Origin: an uncultured Collinsella sp.
GTDB lineage: Bacteria; Actinomycetota; Coriobacteriia; Coriobacteriales; Coriobacteriaceae
NCBI GenBank assembly: GCA_900540905.1
Contig: UQHR01000004.1
Location: forward strand, 30,042-94,041
Direction: 5' to 3'
DNA: 64,000 nucleotides
The notes beneath the pieces were generated by a model that saw only the letters and a program-made list of their open reading frames with translations, had not been told where the DNA came from and made no database searches. Below are positions 23,707 through 32,910 of this stretch, in pieces. Numbering within the stretch: the first letter of the stretch is position 1; the number at the start of each line of letters is the position of its first letter. Both the position numbers and the translations under genes were made by a program.

Positions 23707-26364
23707 TTAGGCGCCGAGCGCGGTCTTGGCGGCCGCGAGGGCATCGGCGATGCCGGCAGCATTCTTGCCACCGGCCTGGGCCATGTTGGGACGGCCACCA
23801 CCGCGACCGTCGACCAGACCCGCGATCTGCTTGATCACATTACCGGCGTGGAACCCGGCCTTCACGGCGTCATCGGAGCCGGCAGCGAGCAGGGCCGGAG
23901 TGCCCTTCTCAGTCACGCTGGCGACGACACAAGCGACAGGGCCGGCGACCTTCTGGTGCACGGTATCCCATACGTTGCGCAGGTCGGCAGCCTCAAGGCC
24001 CTGGAGCTCAGCAACGACGAGCTCGTAGCCACCGAGCTCGACAGCACCCTCGATGGCGCTGGAAATGGCGTCGGAGGAACCACCGGTCAGAGCCTTTTTG
24101 AGCTTGTTGGACGTCTCGCGCAGCTCGACCTGCAGGTTCTCCACACGGGCGGGAACCTCGTCGACGCGGCACTTGAGCGCAGCAGCGGCGGCGTCAACGA
24201 GTGCCAGGCGGTCGGCCATATAGTCGAGAGCACCCTTAGAGGTCACGGCCTCGATACGGCGGACGTTCGAGCCCGTAGAGGACTCGGAAATAATCTTGAA
24301 CAGGCCGATCTCGGCGGTGTTGGCAGCGTGCGTGCCACCGCAGAGCTCGCGAGAGAACGGCTGGTCCTCGGCGCCCACGGAGACGACGCGGACGACATCG
24401 CCGTACTTCTCTCCAAACAGAGCAACAGCGCCGGCAGCCTTAGCCTCGTCGATGCCCATAACACGGGTCACGACCGGCTTGGAGGCGAAGATCTGCTGGT
24501 TGACCAAGTCCTCGACAGCCTTGAGCTGCTCGGAGGAAAGGGCCTCGAAGTGCGTAAAGTCAAAGCGCAGGTGCTCGGGCGTCACCAGCGAGCCGGCCTG
24601 GGAGACGTGCTCGCCCAGGACCTGCTTAAGGGCAGCGTCGAGCAGGTGCGTGGCGGTGTGGTTGCGGCGCAGGAAGCCACGGCGCTCGGCGTCGAGAGCG
24701 GCGGTCACAGCGGCACCGACAGTCAGCGTGCCATCGGCAACGTGCGCGACGTGGGCATACAGGCCGTTGTGGTTCTTGGTGTCGGCAACGGTCAGAACAA
24801 CGCCCTCAGCGGAAAGCTTGCCCGCATCGCCCTGCTGACCACCCATCTCGGCATAGAACGGGGTGCGGTCGAGCACGACCTCGACATCCTCGCCCGCGGC
24901 TGCGGACTCGACGGACTCGCCGTTGCGCACGATGGCGACAACCTTGGCGCCCTCGATCACATCGTTGTCATAGCCGTCGAACTCGGTCGCTGCGACCTTG
25001 TCGGAAAGCTCGACCCACACGTCGTTGAAGCTACCCCAGGCGTCGCCCTTGGCGTTAGCGCGGGCGCGGGCCTTCTGGTCCTCCATGCAGGCAGTGAAGC
25101 CGTCCATGTCGACGTCGTGGCCAGCGGTGCCGGCGATCTCGACGGTCAGATCGATGGGGAAACCAAAGGTGTCGTGCAGCTTAAAGGCGACATCGCCCGG
25201 AAGCACAGCGCCCTCGGCAAGCGCTGCCAGGGCCTCGTCCAGGTACACGCGGCCGTTGTCGAGCGTCGTGGAGAAGCGCTCCTCCTCGGAGGCAACGATA
25301 CCCTTGACGAGCGCGACGTTCTTGAGCAACTCGGGATAGGCCTCGCCCATTTGAGCGTTGACCTCGTCGATGAACTTGGTCAGGAAGGCGCCCTCGATGC
25401 CCAGCAGGCGACCGTGGAACACGGCACGGCGGAGCAGACGGCGAAGGACGTACTCGCGACCCTCGTTGCCGGGAAGGATGCCGTCCGAGATCATAAAGTC
25501 GACAGCACGGGAGTGGTCGGCGATGATGCGCAGGGAGCGGCTGGCGCCGGAGTAATCGTCGGCGTCATAGGTCTTACCGCTGATCTCCTCACCGAGCTTG
25601 ATGAGGTGCTGCATCAGATCGCCGTCGTAGTTAGCAGTCTTGTGCTGCATGATAGCGGCCATGCGCTCCAGGCCCATGCCCGTATCGAGGTTGCGGTGCG
25701 GCAGCTCCGGCATGGAGCCGTCCTCCTGGCGGTCGTACTGGGTAAACACGAGGTTCCAGAACTCAAGGAAGCGGTCGCAGTCGCAGCCAGGCTTGCAGTC
25801 GGGGCTGCCGCAGCCGACCTCCTCGCCCATGTCAAAGTAGATCTCGGAGCACGGACCGCAGGGACCGGTGGGGCCAGCGGCCCAGAAGTTGTCGTCCTCT
25901 CCCAGGCGGGAGATGTGGTCCTCGGCAACGCCCAGAGAACGCCACACGTCGTGGGTCTCGTCGTCCTCGGTAAAGACGGTAAAGTACAGGCGGTCGAGCG
26001 GCAGCTTAAACTCCTTGGTGATGAGCTCAAAGGCCCAAGCGCAAGCCTGCTCCTTGGAGACGCCGCCAAAAGAGAAATCGCCAAGCATCTCGAAGAACGA
26101 CAGGTGACGGCCGTCCTCGCCGATGCAATCGATGTCATTGGTGCGGACGCACTTCTGGCAGGAGATCGCGCCGATCTCCTTCATGGTCTTCTTGCCCTGG
26201 TAGTACTCCTTAAACTGGTTCATGCCGGCGTTGGCAAGCAGCAGAGAAGGATCGTCGGGGACGAGGGACGAAGAAGGATAGAGCTTAAGACCGCGCTCCT
26301 CAAAGAAGTTGAGGAACTTAGAGCGAATCTCGGCCGTAGTCATTGACGGGTAGTCAGCACTCAT
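23707..26364 (-). CDS. alaS: Alanyl-tRNA synthetase
   Basis: Charges tRNA-Ala. 885 residues, full length. N-terminal class II catalytic core: TAEIRSKFLNFFEERG, SLVPDDPSLLLANAGMNQFK, and motif 3-like RLLRRAVFHG. The editing domain has HTATHLLDAALKQVLG with the zinc-type second half ELCGGTHAANTAEIG. The C-Ala domain at the end has GRGGGRPNMAQAGG. Start 26364 has GAGGAG nine bases upstream; ATG 26343 is an alternative. No T-box leader is seen: only about 70 bases separate it from the terminator upstream. Confidence 0.97.
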   Translation of the reverse strand: MSADYPSMTTAEIRSKFLNFFEERGLKLYPSSSLVPDDPSLLLANAGMNQFKEYYQGKKTMKEIGAISCQKCVRTNDIDCIGEDGRHLSFFEMLGDFSFGGVSKEQACAWAFELITKEFKLPLDRLYFTVFTEDDETHDVWRSLGVAEDHISRLGEDDNFWAAGPTGPCGPCSEIYFDMGEEVGCGSPDCKPGCDCDRFLEFWNLVFTQYDRQEDGSMPELPHRNLDTGMGLERMAAIMQHKTANYDGDLMQHLIKLGEEISGKTYDADDYSGASRSLRIIADHSRAVDFMISDGILPGNEGREYVLRRLLRRAVFHGRLLGIEGAFLTKFIDEVNAQMGEAYPELLKNVALVKGIVASEEERFSTTLDNGRVYLDEALAALAEGAVLPGDVAFKLHDTFGFPIDLTVEIAGTAGHDVDMDGFTACMEDQKARARANAKGDAWGSFNDVWVELSDKVAATEFDGYDNDVIEGAKVVAIVRNGESVESAAAGEDVEVVLDRTPFYAEMGGQQGDAGKLSAEGVVLTVADTKNHNGLYAHVAHVADGTLTVGAAVTAALDAERRGFLRRNHTATHLLDAALKQVLGEHVSQAGSLVTPEHLRFDFTHFEALSSEQLKAVEDLVNQQIFASKPVVTRVMGIDEAKAAGAVALFGEKYGDVVRVVSVGAEDQPFSRELCGGTHAANTAEIGLFKIISESSTGSNVRRIEAVTSKGALDYMADRLALVDAAAAALKCRVDEVPARVENLQVELRETSNKLKKALTGGSSDAISSAIEGAVELGGYELVVAELQGLEAADLRNVWDTVHQKVAGPVACVVASVTEKGTPALLAAGSDDAVKAGFHAGNVIKQIAGLVDGRGGGRPNMAQAGGKNAAGIADALAAAKTALGA

Positions 26365-26433
26365 AGAGGGAATCTCCTCGGTTTCACATCGAAACAGTTC
26401 AAACGTAACGATATTACCATCCAACCGCCCCCG

Positions 26434-26468
26434 TGCAAAAAAGAGGGCCGGCACAATGCCGGCCCTTC
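26434..26468 (-). terminator. Terminator between the AI-2E family gene and alaS
   Basis: Minus strand GGGCCGGC-attgt-GCCGGCCC then TCTTTTTTGC. It ends the sigma-factor/permease transcript about 50 bases after its stop, so alaS must start from its own promoter in 26365-26433. Confidence 0.9.
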
Positions 26469-26516
26469 AGCGAAATTGCATGTTAGCGCGTATGAATGTT
26501 AACCCGAATTACCCCG

Positions 26517-27926
26517 CTAGTTGTCGTCATCGTCCATGGAGCCGTCGATGCCGGTTTTGGTGTCGTCGTCCGAGTTGGAGTCATCGTCCTTGGCGAAGGG
26601 GTTCTTGAAGAAGCCCGTGGCATCGGGCTGCAGGCTCGAGAGTTTAATCCAGGGATTATCGAGCTCGGGCTTGGGCATGGCCTTGGCCTCGGGCACAGTC
26701 TCGTTGCCGATGAGCTCGGACTCGTAGATGAAGGTATCGTCGCCGAGCGCGTCGTAGGCGGCGACCGGGTTGCCCTCGGCATCGCGATACGGCGTGCCCT
26801 TAAACACGGCGCCGTCGTATGCCACAAGCTGGCGACCGGTCTCATTCTCGAAGTAGTACACGAAGATACCCTTGAGAGCCGCACAAAGCGGGATGGCAAT
26901 AATCATGCCGATGGGGCCCATGAGTGCCGAGCCAACAACGAGCGCCGTAAGGCTCATGATGGGATGCACCTGCACTGAGCTCTGCATGACCTTAGGCGAA
27001 ATCACATTGTCGGTGACATTTTGTGCGACCATCGTCACGATGAGCGTCCATAACGCCAACATGGGACTGAACATGAAACCGAGCACTGTGGCGATTGCTG
27101 CGCTCACCCAGGGACCGACGACCGGAACCAAATGCATGATGCCGGTAAAGATAGCCATGAGCGCCGCATACGGATGACCGATGATCAAAAAACCGATAAA
27201 GGCGAGGAAACCACCGCAGATGGACGTCACGACCATACCGCGCATGTAGCCGCCGACAGAGCGAGAAAGGATGGCGACCATAAAGCGGTACGAGGTCTCC
27301 TTCTCCTGACCGATGATGGTGCAAATCTCGTGGTGCATGCGAGGGTAGTCGCAGGCCATCCAGTACGCAAGCACCAGACCAAGGAAGATCACGAACAACT
27401 GCGAGGCCGTATTGGTGATGAGCGGGAACACACCGCGGCCAAGCTCGGCAGCAATCTGAGACACATACTTCGATGCCACGGCAACCAGCGACGAAAGATT
27501 ATCGTCCAGATACTCCTTGAGCGGCGTGTTGTTGAGCGTCTTGGCATGCGAGATCATCTCATTGAGATCGCCACCCGCAACACGAAGCTGCTCGGGCAGG
27601 CGGCTCAGGACTTCCATGATCTGACCAAAGAGAATCGGCGACAAGATGCAAACGACACCGACGAGCACGGCAACAACAACAATAAGCGCGATAAGCGAAC
27701 CGATGCCGCGATTCACGCCATGGTGCTCGAGCCAGTTGGTGATCGGGGACATCACAAAGGCAATGATGGAACCAACAGCGAGAAACTCGATAACCGGCGC
27801 CAGGATGCCCATAAGGTTAAAGATGACAGCGGCGATGACAATGCAGCCGACAACAGCCCAAATGCGAAGCGTCAGAATGCGGGTGTCGCGCAGCACGCGA
27901 TCGGTTTGTTGGGGGTGTTCACTCAT
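26517..27926 (-). CDS. AI-2E family (PerM/YtvI) membrane protein
   Basis: 469-residue integral membrane protein of the AI-2E/PerM family. These include sodium/proton antiporters and proposed exporters; the autoinducer role is proven for few. About eight hydrophobic segments are visible, the first at about 27-45. The central amphipathic part lies at about 110-180, and the family segment GPWVSAAIATVLGF precedes PKVMQSSVQVHPIMSL. A cytoplasmic tail of about 100 residues ends in a very acidic DDDSNSDDDTK...DDDDN stretch. It overlaps the sigma-factor stop by four bases, so the two are coupled. Confidence 0.85.
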   Translation of the reverse strand: MSEHPQQTDRVLRDTRILTLRIWAVVGCIVIAAVIFNLMGILAPVIEFLAVGSIIAFVMSPITNWLEHHGVNRGIGSLIALIVVVAVLVGVVCILSPILFGQIMEVLSRLPEQLRVAGGDLNEMISHAKTLNNTPLKEYLDDNLSSLVAVASKYVSQIAAELGRGVFPLITNTASQLFVIFLGLVLAYWMACDYPRMHHEICTIIGQEKETSYRFMVAILSRSVGGYMRGMVVTSICGGFLAFIGFLIIGHPYAALMAIFTGIMHLVPVVGPWVSAAIATVLGFMFSPMLALWTLIVTMVAQNVTDNVISPKVMQSSVQVHPIMSLTALVVGSALMGPIGMIIAIPLCAALKGIFVYYFENETGRQLVAYDGAVFKGTPYRDAEGNPVAAYDALGDDTFIYESELIGNETVPEAKAMPKPELDNPWIKLSSLQPDATGFFKNPFAKDDDSNSDDDTKTGIDGSMDDDDN

Positions 27927-28714
27927 GAACGAATCATCACTCCGTCGGGGTCGATCTTGTCCTGAATCTTCTTAAGCGTGCGGCGCAGCAGACGCGAAAC
28001 CTGCACCTGAGAAATACCCAGCTTCTTGGCGATCTCGATCTGGGTCATGCCCTTCACAAAGCGCAGCTCGATCACCTCGCGCTCGCGCGGCGAGAAATCA
28101 CGGATGGCTTCCTCGATCACTAGGCGGTCATCGGTAAAGTCGAGCTCGTTGTCGTCGTCGGCGTAACGGTCGAGAATCGAAGGGGCATCGTCGGAATCGG
28201 ACGCACCAGGAGCCTCGATGGGCACCGAGGTATAGGCCGAAGACGATTCCATAGCCTCGAGGACCTCATCGACAGTCACATCTAGATACTCAGCGATCTC
28301 CTCAACCTTGGGCGAACGCTGCAGCTCGTTGGTAAGTTTGTCAGTAGCCTGGTTGACCTTGGCCGAGAGCTCCTGCAGACGGCGCGGCACGCGCACACTC
28401 CAGCCCTTGTCACGGAAATGGCGTTTGATCTCGCCCAAGATAGTGGGTGTCGCAAACGTCGTGAACTCGAGTCCGCGCTCGGGGTCAAAGCGGTCGATAG
28501 CCTTGAGCAGGCCCAAATAGCCAACCTGCATCAGATCATCGAGCGGCTCGCCGCGGTTCTTAAATTTGTTGGCAAGAAACCTTACCAGGTTCATATGGGA
28601 CATGACGAGCTGCTCACGGGCGTCCGGATCACCGGTCTCCTTGTAACGACGAAACAGCTCGCGGGTTTTCTCCTTGTCCCAAGCGGTCTTGCCGCTCCGG
28701 GAACGTTCGGTCAT
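27923..28714 (-). CDS. RNA polymerase sigma factor, SigB/SigF/SigG type
   Basis: Alternative sigma factor of 263 residues. Region 2 has LVRFLANKFKNRGEPLDDLMQVG, GLLKAIDRFDP and GLEFTTFATPTILGEIKRHFRDKGW. Region 3 follows with VPRRLQELSAKV. Region 4 ends with SPREREVIELRFVKGMTQIEIAKKLGISQVQVSRLLRR. This is the pattern of general-stress or sporulation-type group 3 sigma factors. It starts one base after the RsbW-like gene's stop, which indicates the anti-sigma/sigma pairing. No RsbV-type antagonist is in the window. Confidence 0.93.
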   Translation of the reverse strand: MTERSRSGKTAWDKEKTRELFRRYKETGDPDAREQLVMSHMNLVRFLANKFKNRGEPLDDLMQVGYLGLLKAIDRFDPERGLEFTTFATPTILGEIKRHFRDKGWSVRVPRRLQELSAKVNQATDKLTNELQRSPKVEEIAEYLDVTVDEVLEAMESSSAYTSVPIEAPGASDSDDAPSILDRYADDDNELDFTDDRLVIEEAIRDFSPREREVIELRFVKGMTQIEIAKKLGISQVQVSRLLRRTLKKIQDKIDPDGVMIRS

Positions 28715-28715
28715 A

Positions 28716-29093
28716 TTAGATATCCGCCTTGAGGTCGAGGGAAAGCGTCAGGGGCGCCGTAGTCTTTTCGTAGGAGTCGCACACGCTCGCGAGGATGAGC
28801 TCGGCATACACCGCAGCCTGGTCGTCTTCATCGACCGTAGCCTGGTCGCCAAAGGTAATAGTCATGCCAACGTGGGTCTCATCGACATCGAATTTGATGG
28901 TGATGTCATCGCAGTCGACCGCGGTGCAACCAAAGATGAAAGCCTCCTCAGCAGCCATGCGGATGTCCTCGATGCGATCGACAGACATAGAGCACAGGGC
29001 ACCAACGTTGGCTGCCGTCATGCGCACAAGGCGAGCGAGACGCGGGTCACCGGCAACGGTCAGCGTGATAGGGCAGGTTGCTTCGCTACTCAT
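28716..29093 (-). CDS. RsbW-like anti-sigma factor lacking ATP-binding motifs
   Basis: 125-residue protein that aligns with RsbW/SpoIIAB in size, secondary structure and gene position just ahead of the sigma gene. The DRIEDIRMAAEEAFIFG segment corresponds to RsbW's N-box helix. However, the invariant Asn falls on Phe54, and neither the DxGxG nor the GLGL ATP-lid motif is present. It may therefore bind the sigma factor without kinase activity. Start 29093 has AGGAG seven bases upstream and overlaps the DUF948 gene by eight bases. The anti-sigma function is an inference from position and alignment. Confidence 0.65.
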   Translation of the reverse strand: MSSEATCPITLTVAGDPRLARLVRMTAANVGALCSMSVDRIEDIRMAAEEAFIFGCTAVDCDDITIKFDVDETHVGMTITFGDQATVDEDDQAAVYAELILASVCDSYEKTTAPLTLSLDLKADI

Positions 29094-29673
29094 CGCAGGA
29101 CTCCTCAGAGGTCTCGGCGGGCGTATAGGTGTAATACTGAGCCGGCTTGGATACAGACTTCTGACCATCATCGTCGCCCGCGGCGGCCTCGTCCTCGCCA
29201 ATCAAGACGCGCTCGGTCGGCTGCTCGGCTTCTTCGGCGGCAGCGGAAAGCTTGCGCTCGGCTTCAGCTGCAGGAGCCTTCACCTTATTGAAGAGCTTCT
29301 GCACAGCACCGGCGGCAGAGTCGGTCACGCTCGACACAGCATTGCTGGCCTCGGCCATGCTGCCCGTAACCTCGGAAATGTCGCGAACCACGGCTTCGAC
29401 CTCTACGAGATTGGAGGTAAGGGCATCAACTGCCGTCTTGCTCGACTTAAGCAGCGGCTCCATCTGGGCAAGCGCCGGCGTAAGCTCATCGACAGCGCCA
29501 TCGAGCTTCGCCACCACAGGCTGAGCCTCGGCGATGGTGTTGTTGAGGTCGTTCACGATCTTATCGAGCGAGTCAACAACATTGCGGGTCTTGCGCAGGG
29601 TAAGCGCGAGCTCAGCGATGGCCCACACGCCGGCAACGGCGAGCAGCAGCAGGGCGATTTGAATGGGACTCAT
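29086..29673 (-). CDS. DUF948-like membrane-anchored coiled-coil protein
   Basis: 195-residue protein with one N-terminal transmembrane helix (about 5-24, IALLLLAVAGVWAIAELAL). A long helical region (about 30-125) follows, where DxLDxIVxDLN-type heptads suggest a coiled coil, as in DUF948 (B. subtilis YtxG) proteins. The C-terminal 70 residues are low-complexity Ala/Glu. Start 29673 has GGGAGG five bases upstream. It heads the run that includes the RsbW-like and sigma genes. A stress-protein role is suggested by this context only. Confidence 0.75.
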   Translation of the reverse strand: MSPIQIALLLLAVAGVWAIAELALTLRKTRNVVDSLDKIVNDLNNTIAEAQPVVAKLDGAVDELTPALAQMEPLLKSSKTAVDALTSNLVEVEAVVRDISEVTGSMAEASNAVSSVTDSAAGAVQKLFNKVKAPAAEAERKLSAAAEEAEQPTERVLIGEDEAAAGDDDGQKSVSKPAQYYTYTPAETSEESCDE

Positions 29674-29773
29674 ACAAGCCTCCCAAAGGAATCGATATAC
29701 AGACGGTTTCCATGGTACCCCAAAGGGGACCGAACATGCCATGAGCAGCAACGTGGGACAAAATTATCAGCAG

Positions 29774-31123
29774 CTACTTCGGTGCATTCCCACTGCGGTC
29801 GCGTTCACTTTGCTCTACGCGCCATTCTTCCCAACCGCGGCCGGCAGGCTGCCAGAACGCGCCGCGCTCCAGTCCCTCGGGCAAATAGCGCTGATCGACC
29901 CAGCCTTCGGGATAATCATGTGGATACTTATACACACCGTATTCATCGCTGCCCGGGCGATGGCGATCGCGCAGATAACTCGGCACCTCGCGAAGCCCAC
30001 TAGAATGGATATCGGCCAGCGCCGCATCGATCGAAGCCTCGCACGCGTTGGATTTTGGCGCCAAGCACACATAGAGAGCGGCCTGAGCCAGGTTAATGCG
30101 GCACTCGGGATAGCCAATGACCTCAGCAGACTTAAACGCGGCATGTGCCACCAAAAGCGCCTGCGGGTCGGCGTTGCCGACGTCCTCAGAAGCATGAATC
30201 ATAATGCGACGGGCGATAAACTTAGGATCCTCCCCTGCATCGATCATGCGCGCGAGCCAATAGATCGTGGCATCGGGGTCGCTACCGCGCATGGACTTGA
30301 TGAACGCACTGATAACGTCGTAGTGCATGTCGCCGTTTTTGTCATACGTAAAGCCGCGACGCGGGTTGGCGATCTTCACGTCATCCACGGTGATGGGATA
30401 TCGCTCCCCCGCCGCGGGCGCTGGCGTTCCCTCGGTATCGGGACGCGTGACGGCAATCTCGCTCGCAAGCTCGAGCGTCGAGAGCGCCGAGCGCGCATCA
30501 CCCGCGGCCAGCGTGCAAATGGTCTTAACCGTATCCTCATCGGCCGAGAATTTGCCGTTCAGGCCCTGAGGTGCCTCGAGCGCACGCTCGATAAGCATGG
30601 CGATATCCTCGTCCTTTAAATGCTCAAGCTCCACGACGCGACCACGTGAGAGCAGCGCCGAGTTGACCTCGAAGTACGGATTCTCCGTCGTAGCGCCAAT
30701 CATAATGACGGTACGGTTCTCAACTGCATGCAGCAGGGCATCCTGCTGCGACTTAGAGAAGCGGTGAATCTCATCGATGAATAGAATGGTGCGGCGGTCG
30801 TAGGTATTCAGGCGCGTCTTGGCCTCATCAATCACGCGGCGCAAGTCCTTCACGGTGCCCGTCACAGCGCTGACCTCGACAAACTCGCTCTTGGTATGGT
30901 TGGCGATAATGTGGGCCAGCGTCGTCTTGCCCGTACCGGCAGGCCCGTACAGAATCACGCTCGAAAGCACGTCGTGCTCGATCGCGGCACGCAGCCATGA
31001 ACCCTTACCGACGGCCTTTTGCTGGCCCACGTACTCGTCGAGCGAATTGGGGCGCATGCGCACCGCAAGCGGCGCATTCTGAAAGGAACGCTCGCGCGTC
31101 GAAGCAGAAAAAAGGTCGTCCAT
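29774..31123 (-). CDS. rarA: Replication-associated recombination protein A (RarA/MgsA)
   Basis: AAA+ clamp-loader-like ATPase acting at stalled replication forks. 449 residues. PLAVRMRPNSLDEYVGQ at the start; Walker A GPAGTGKTTLAHI; Walker B LFIDEIHRFSKSQQDALL; sensor 1 IGATTENPYFEVNSALLSR. The C-terminal tetramerisation region has YWLARMIDAGEDPKFIARRI and ends YKYPHDYPEGWVDQRYLP. The start is 31123 (GGGATGG six bases before) or the in-frame ATG at 31129. Confidence 0.95.
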   Translation of the reverse strand: MDDLFSASTRERSFQNAPLAVRMRPNSLDEYVGQQKAVGKGSWLRAAIEHDVLSSVILYGPAGTGKTTLAHIIANHTKSEFVEVSAVTGTVKDLRRVIDEAKTRLNTYDRRTILFIDEIHRFSKSQQDALLHAVENRTVIMIGATTENPYFEVNSALLSRGRVVELEHLKDEDIAMLIERALEAPQGLNGKFSADEDTVKTICTLAAGDARSALSTLELASEIAVTRPDTEGTPAPAAGERYPITVDDVKIANPRRGFTYDKNGDMHYDVISAFIKSMRGSDPDATIYWLARMIDAGEDPKFIARRIMIHASEDVGNADPQALLVAHAAFKSAEVIGYPECRINLAQAALYVCLAPKSNACEASIDAALADIHSSGLREVPSYLRDRHRPGSDEYGVYKYPHDYPEGWVDQRYLPEGLERGAFWQPAGRGWEEWRVEQSERDRSGNAPK

Positions 31124-31183
31124 AGCCATCCCGTGTATCAATCAAAAACGTTTTCCACTAACAGTATACCGAATTAATACGAA

Positions 31184-32431
31184 CTACCGTTCGTTAATAT
31201 AGGTACGGTGCGGAAACTCCAGACCAGGGAACAGCTTGCTCGTCAGCTCGCAGAAATAACCGTCCGTCATGCTCGCGATATAATCCACCACGGCTTGATC
31301 CTTGTCGTCCTGCCAGGCATAGGTGCGATCATAGTAGGAAAGCTGCTGCTCAATGCGCGAAATATGGTGCTTAAAGATGCAAGAGGACTCGTCGCCACTG
31401 TTTAGATCCCGCAGGCAACGGTCGTAGAGCTTTACGAACGCCTCGCGCAGCTCCGCCTCGGAATCGCCTTCGATACCGCCCTTGCTATAGATCTTCTCGT
31501 AGTTCTCGCGCTTGGCTCGGCGAATTTCCTCAAACAGGTCCTCGCTCATCTCGATGCGCGGCTTACCATAGCTGTGCTCAACGATATCGATAGAGGCATG
31601 CGTGAGGATCCAACTGTTGTAGGCACCGCCCCGGCCATCATCAAAAGCGTCGGGCGAAAGCAGGCCCGCCGCGATCGCATCCTGACGGTCACGACCGACG
31701 TAGGCAAGAATATCCGAGATGCGAACGACGCAGCCCTCGAGCGTCATGGGACGCAGATGCTCAATTGCGCTATAGCCCGTGGCAATGCAATCCTCAACCG
31801 TCTGGTCAAACTGGTCAAAGGAGCCCATGTCCGAGAGCTCAAACACACGCTGCTCGTACTCGCCGTTATGGCATAGCACACCGTCGAGCGTCTGGAGCGA
31901 CACGTTGCGGCCATACAACGCGTCGAGCACGCGGACCGACTGCACGTTATGGAAAAAATAACGCCCCGTACGCTCGTGATAGATATCGTTGAGGAAGCGC
32001 TCGCCGGAATGGCCGAAAGGCGTGTGTCCCAAGTCGTGGCCCAGGCCAATCGCCTCGATCAGATCGCAATTGAGCCCCAGGGCGCGACCGATATCGCGCG
32101 CAATGCGCGAGACAAGCTGCACGTGCAAACCGCGGCGTGACAGATCGTCATTGCTACGAAAGCTAAAGACCTGCGTTTTGCCCGCATACCGGGTGTAAGC
32201 CGGAAGATGAAGTATCTTTTCGGTATCGCGCATAAACGCCGGACGCATAAGCGTGCCTTTGTCGGTAGTGCGATCAATACGACGAATGACCTGATCATCG
32301 TTGCAACGATACGGGTTGACATAGCCCGAAGCACGATCGGCGGCAATGCGCTCGACAAGCTCGGGCGACAACGCTGAGGGAATACGGTCCATGCGCGCCT
32401 TAATGACGGCCGTTTCTTGATTAGATTCCAT
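31184..32431 (-). CDS. dgt: Deoxyguanosinetriphosphate triphosphohydrolase-like HD protein
   Basis: HD-domain dNTP triphosphohydrolase-like protein, 415 residues. The metal-binding set is visible: TRYAGKTQVFSF ahead of RRGLHVQLVSRIARDI, then GLGHDLGHTPFGHSGE with the HD pair, and a distal aspartate in VRISDILAYVGRD. The family degrades dNTPs to the nucleoside and triphosphate. Start 32431 has AAGGAG six bases upstream; the alternative at 32458 does not. It lies 31 bases after the prepilin peptidase. Confidence 0.88.
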   Translation of the reverse strand: MESNQETAVIKARMDRIPSALSPELVERIAADRASGYVNPYRCNDDQVIRRIDRTTDKGTLMRPAFMRDTEKILHLPAYTRYAGKTQVFSFRSNDDLSRRGLHVQLVSRIARDIGRALGLNCDLIEAIGLGHDLGHTPFGHSGERFLNDIYHERTGRYFFHNVQSVRVLDALYGRNVSLQTLDGVLCHNGEYEQRVFELSDMGSFDQFDQTVEDCIATGYSAIEHLRPMTLEGCVVRISDILAYVGRDRQDAIAAGLLSPDAFDDGRGGAYNSWILTHASIDIVEHSYGKPRIEMSEDLFEEIRRAKRENYEKIYSKGGIEGDSEAELREAFVKLYDRCLRDLNSGDESSCIFKHHISRIEQQLSYYDRTYAWQDDKDQAVVDYIASMTDGYFCELTSKLFPGLEFPHRTYINER

Positions 32432-32462
32432 GGCATGCTCCTTAAGAAGGATGCGCAATCGG

Positions 32463-32885
32463 TTACAAAGTGCAGCCCACGACCTCGATTATGGCAAAAA
32501 TCGGCACTAAAAACGGGAGCAATGGCAGGGAGCGCGATTTTGTGAAGAGGCAGGAAAGGGCCAGAGCCAGGAGTGCGATGGCAAATGCCACGATGCCACC
32601 CATAGGGTCGAGCGTGCAAAGCGCGAAGAGCGCCTTGGCATCCCCCATGCCGATGCCCGGGATTTGGCGAAGACGACGCCAGAGGGACTCAGTCAGCACG
32701 AGAGCAAGATACACAATGACGGCAAGACCCGCGTGGTCAAGCGCTGTGTTCAAACCGAGGTCGAGCCAGACGCCTGCAAGAGCCGCCACCGCACATGCGC
32801 CGGCAAGCCCATTGGGAAACCGTCGCTCTCGGGCATCAATTGCCACGCCGGCAAAGATGCAAATCCAAAACGGGATATAGACCAT
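32463..32885 (-). CDS. A24 family prepilin peptidase (minimal, TadV/CpaA-like)
   Basis: 140-residue membrane peptidase, mostly hydrophobic with about five or six membrane segments. Both A24 aspartates are placed as expected. The first is in AIDARERRFPN after the first helix (the family has D-x6-I/F-P-N), and the second is in the GxGDxK motif, GMGDAKALFAL. It lacks the N-terminal methyltransferase domain of PilD, as in TadV/CpaA. No pilin or secretion ATPase genes are near, so the substrate is unknown. Start 32885 has AGGAGG six bases upstream. Confidence 0.8.
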   Translation of the reverse strand: MVYIPFWICIFAGVAIDARERRFPNGLAGACAVAALAGVWLDLGLNTALDHAGLAVIVYLALVLTESLWRRLRQIPGIGMGDAKALFALCTLDPMGGIVAFAIALLALALSCLFTKSRSLPLLPFLVPIFAIIEVVGCTL

Positions 32886-32910
32886 CGGACGCCTCCTCGA
32901 GCTGCATCGC

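Noticed and set aside
23848..26346. Plus-strand open frame of 832 codons
   Set aside because: Antisense to alaS. High GC at third positions keeps the opposite strand open; no start signal or domain.
29714..29731. Small GGTACCCC/GGGGACC inverted repeat upstream of the DUF948 gene as a sigma-B promoter or operator
   Set aside because: Spacing does not fit a GTTT-N14-GGGTAT promoter and no second copy supports an operator.
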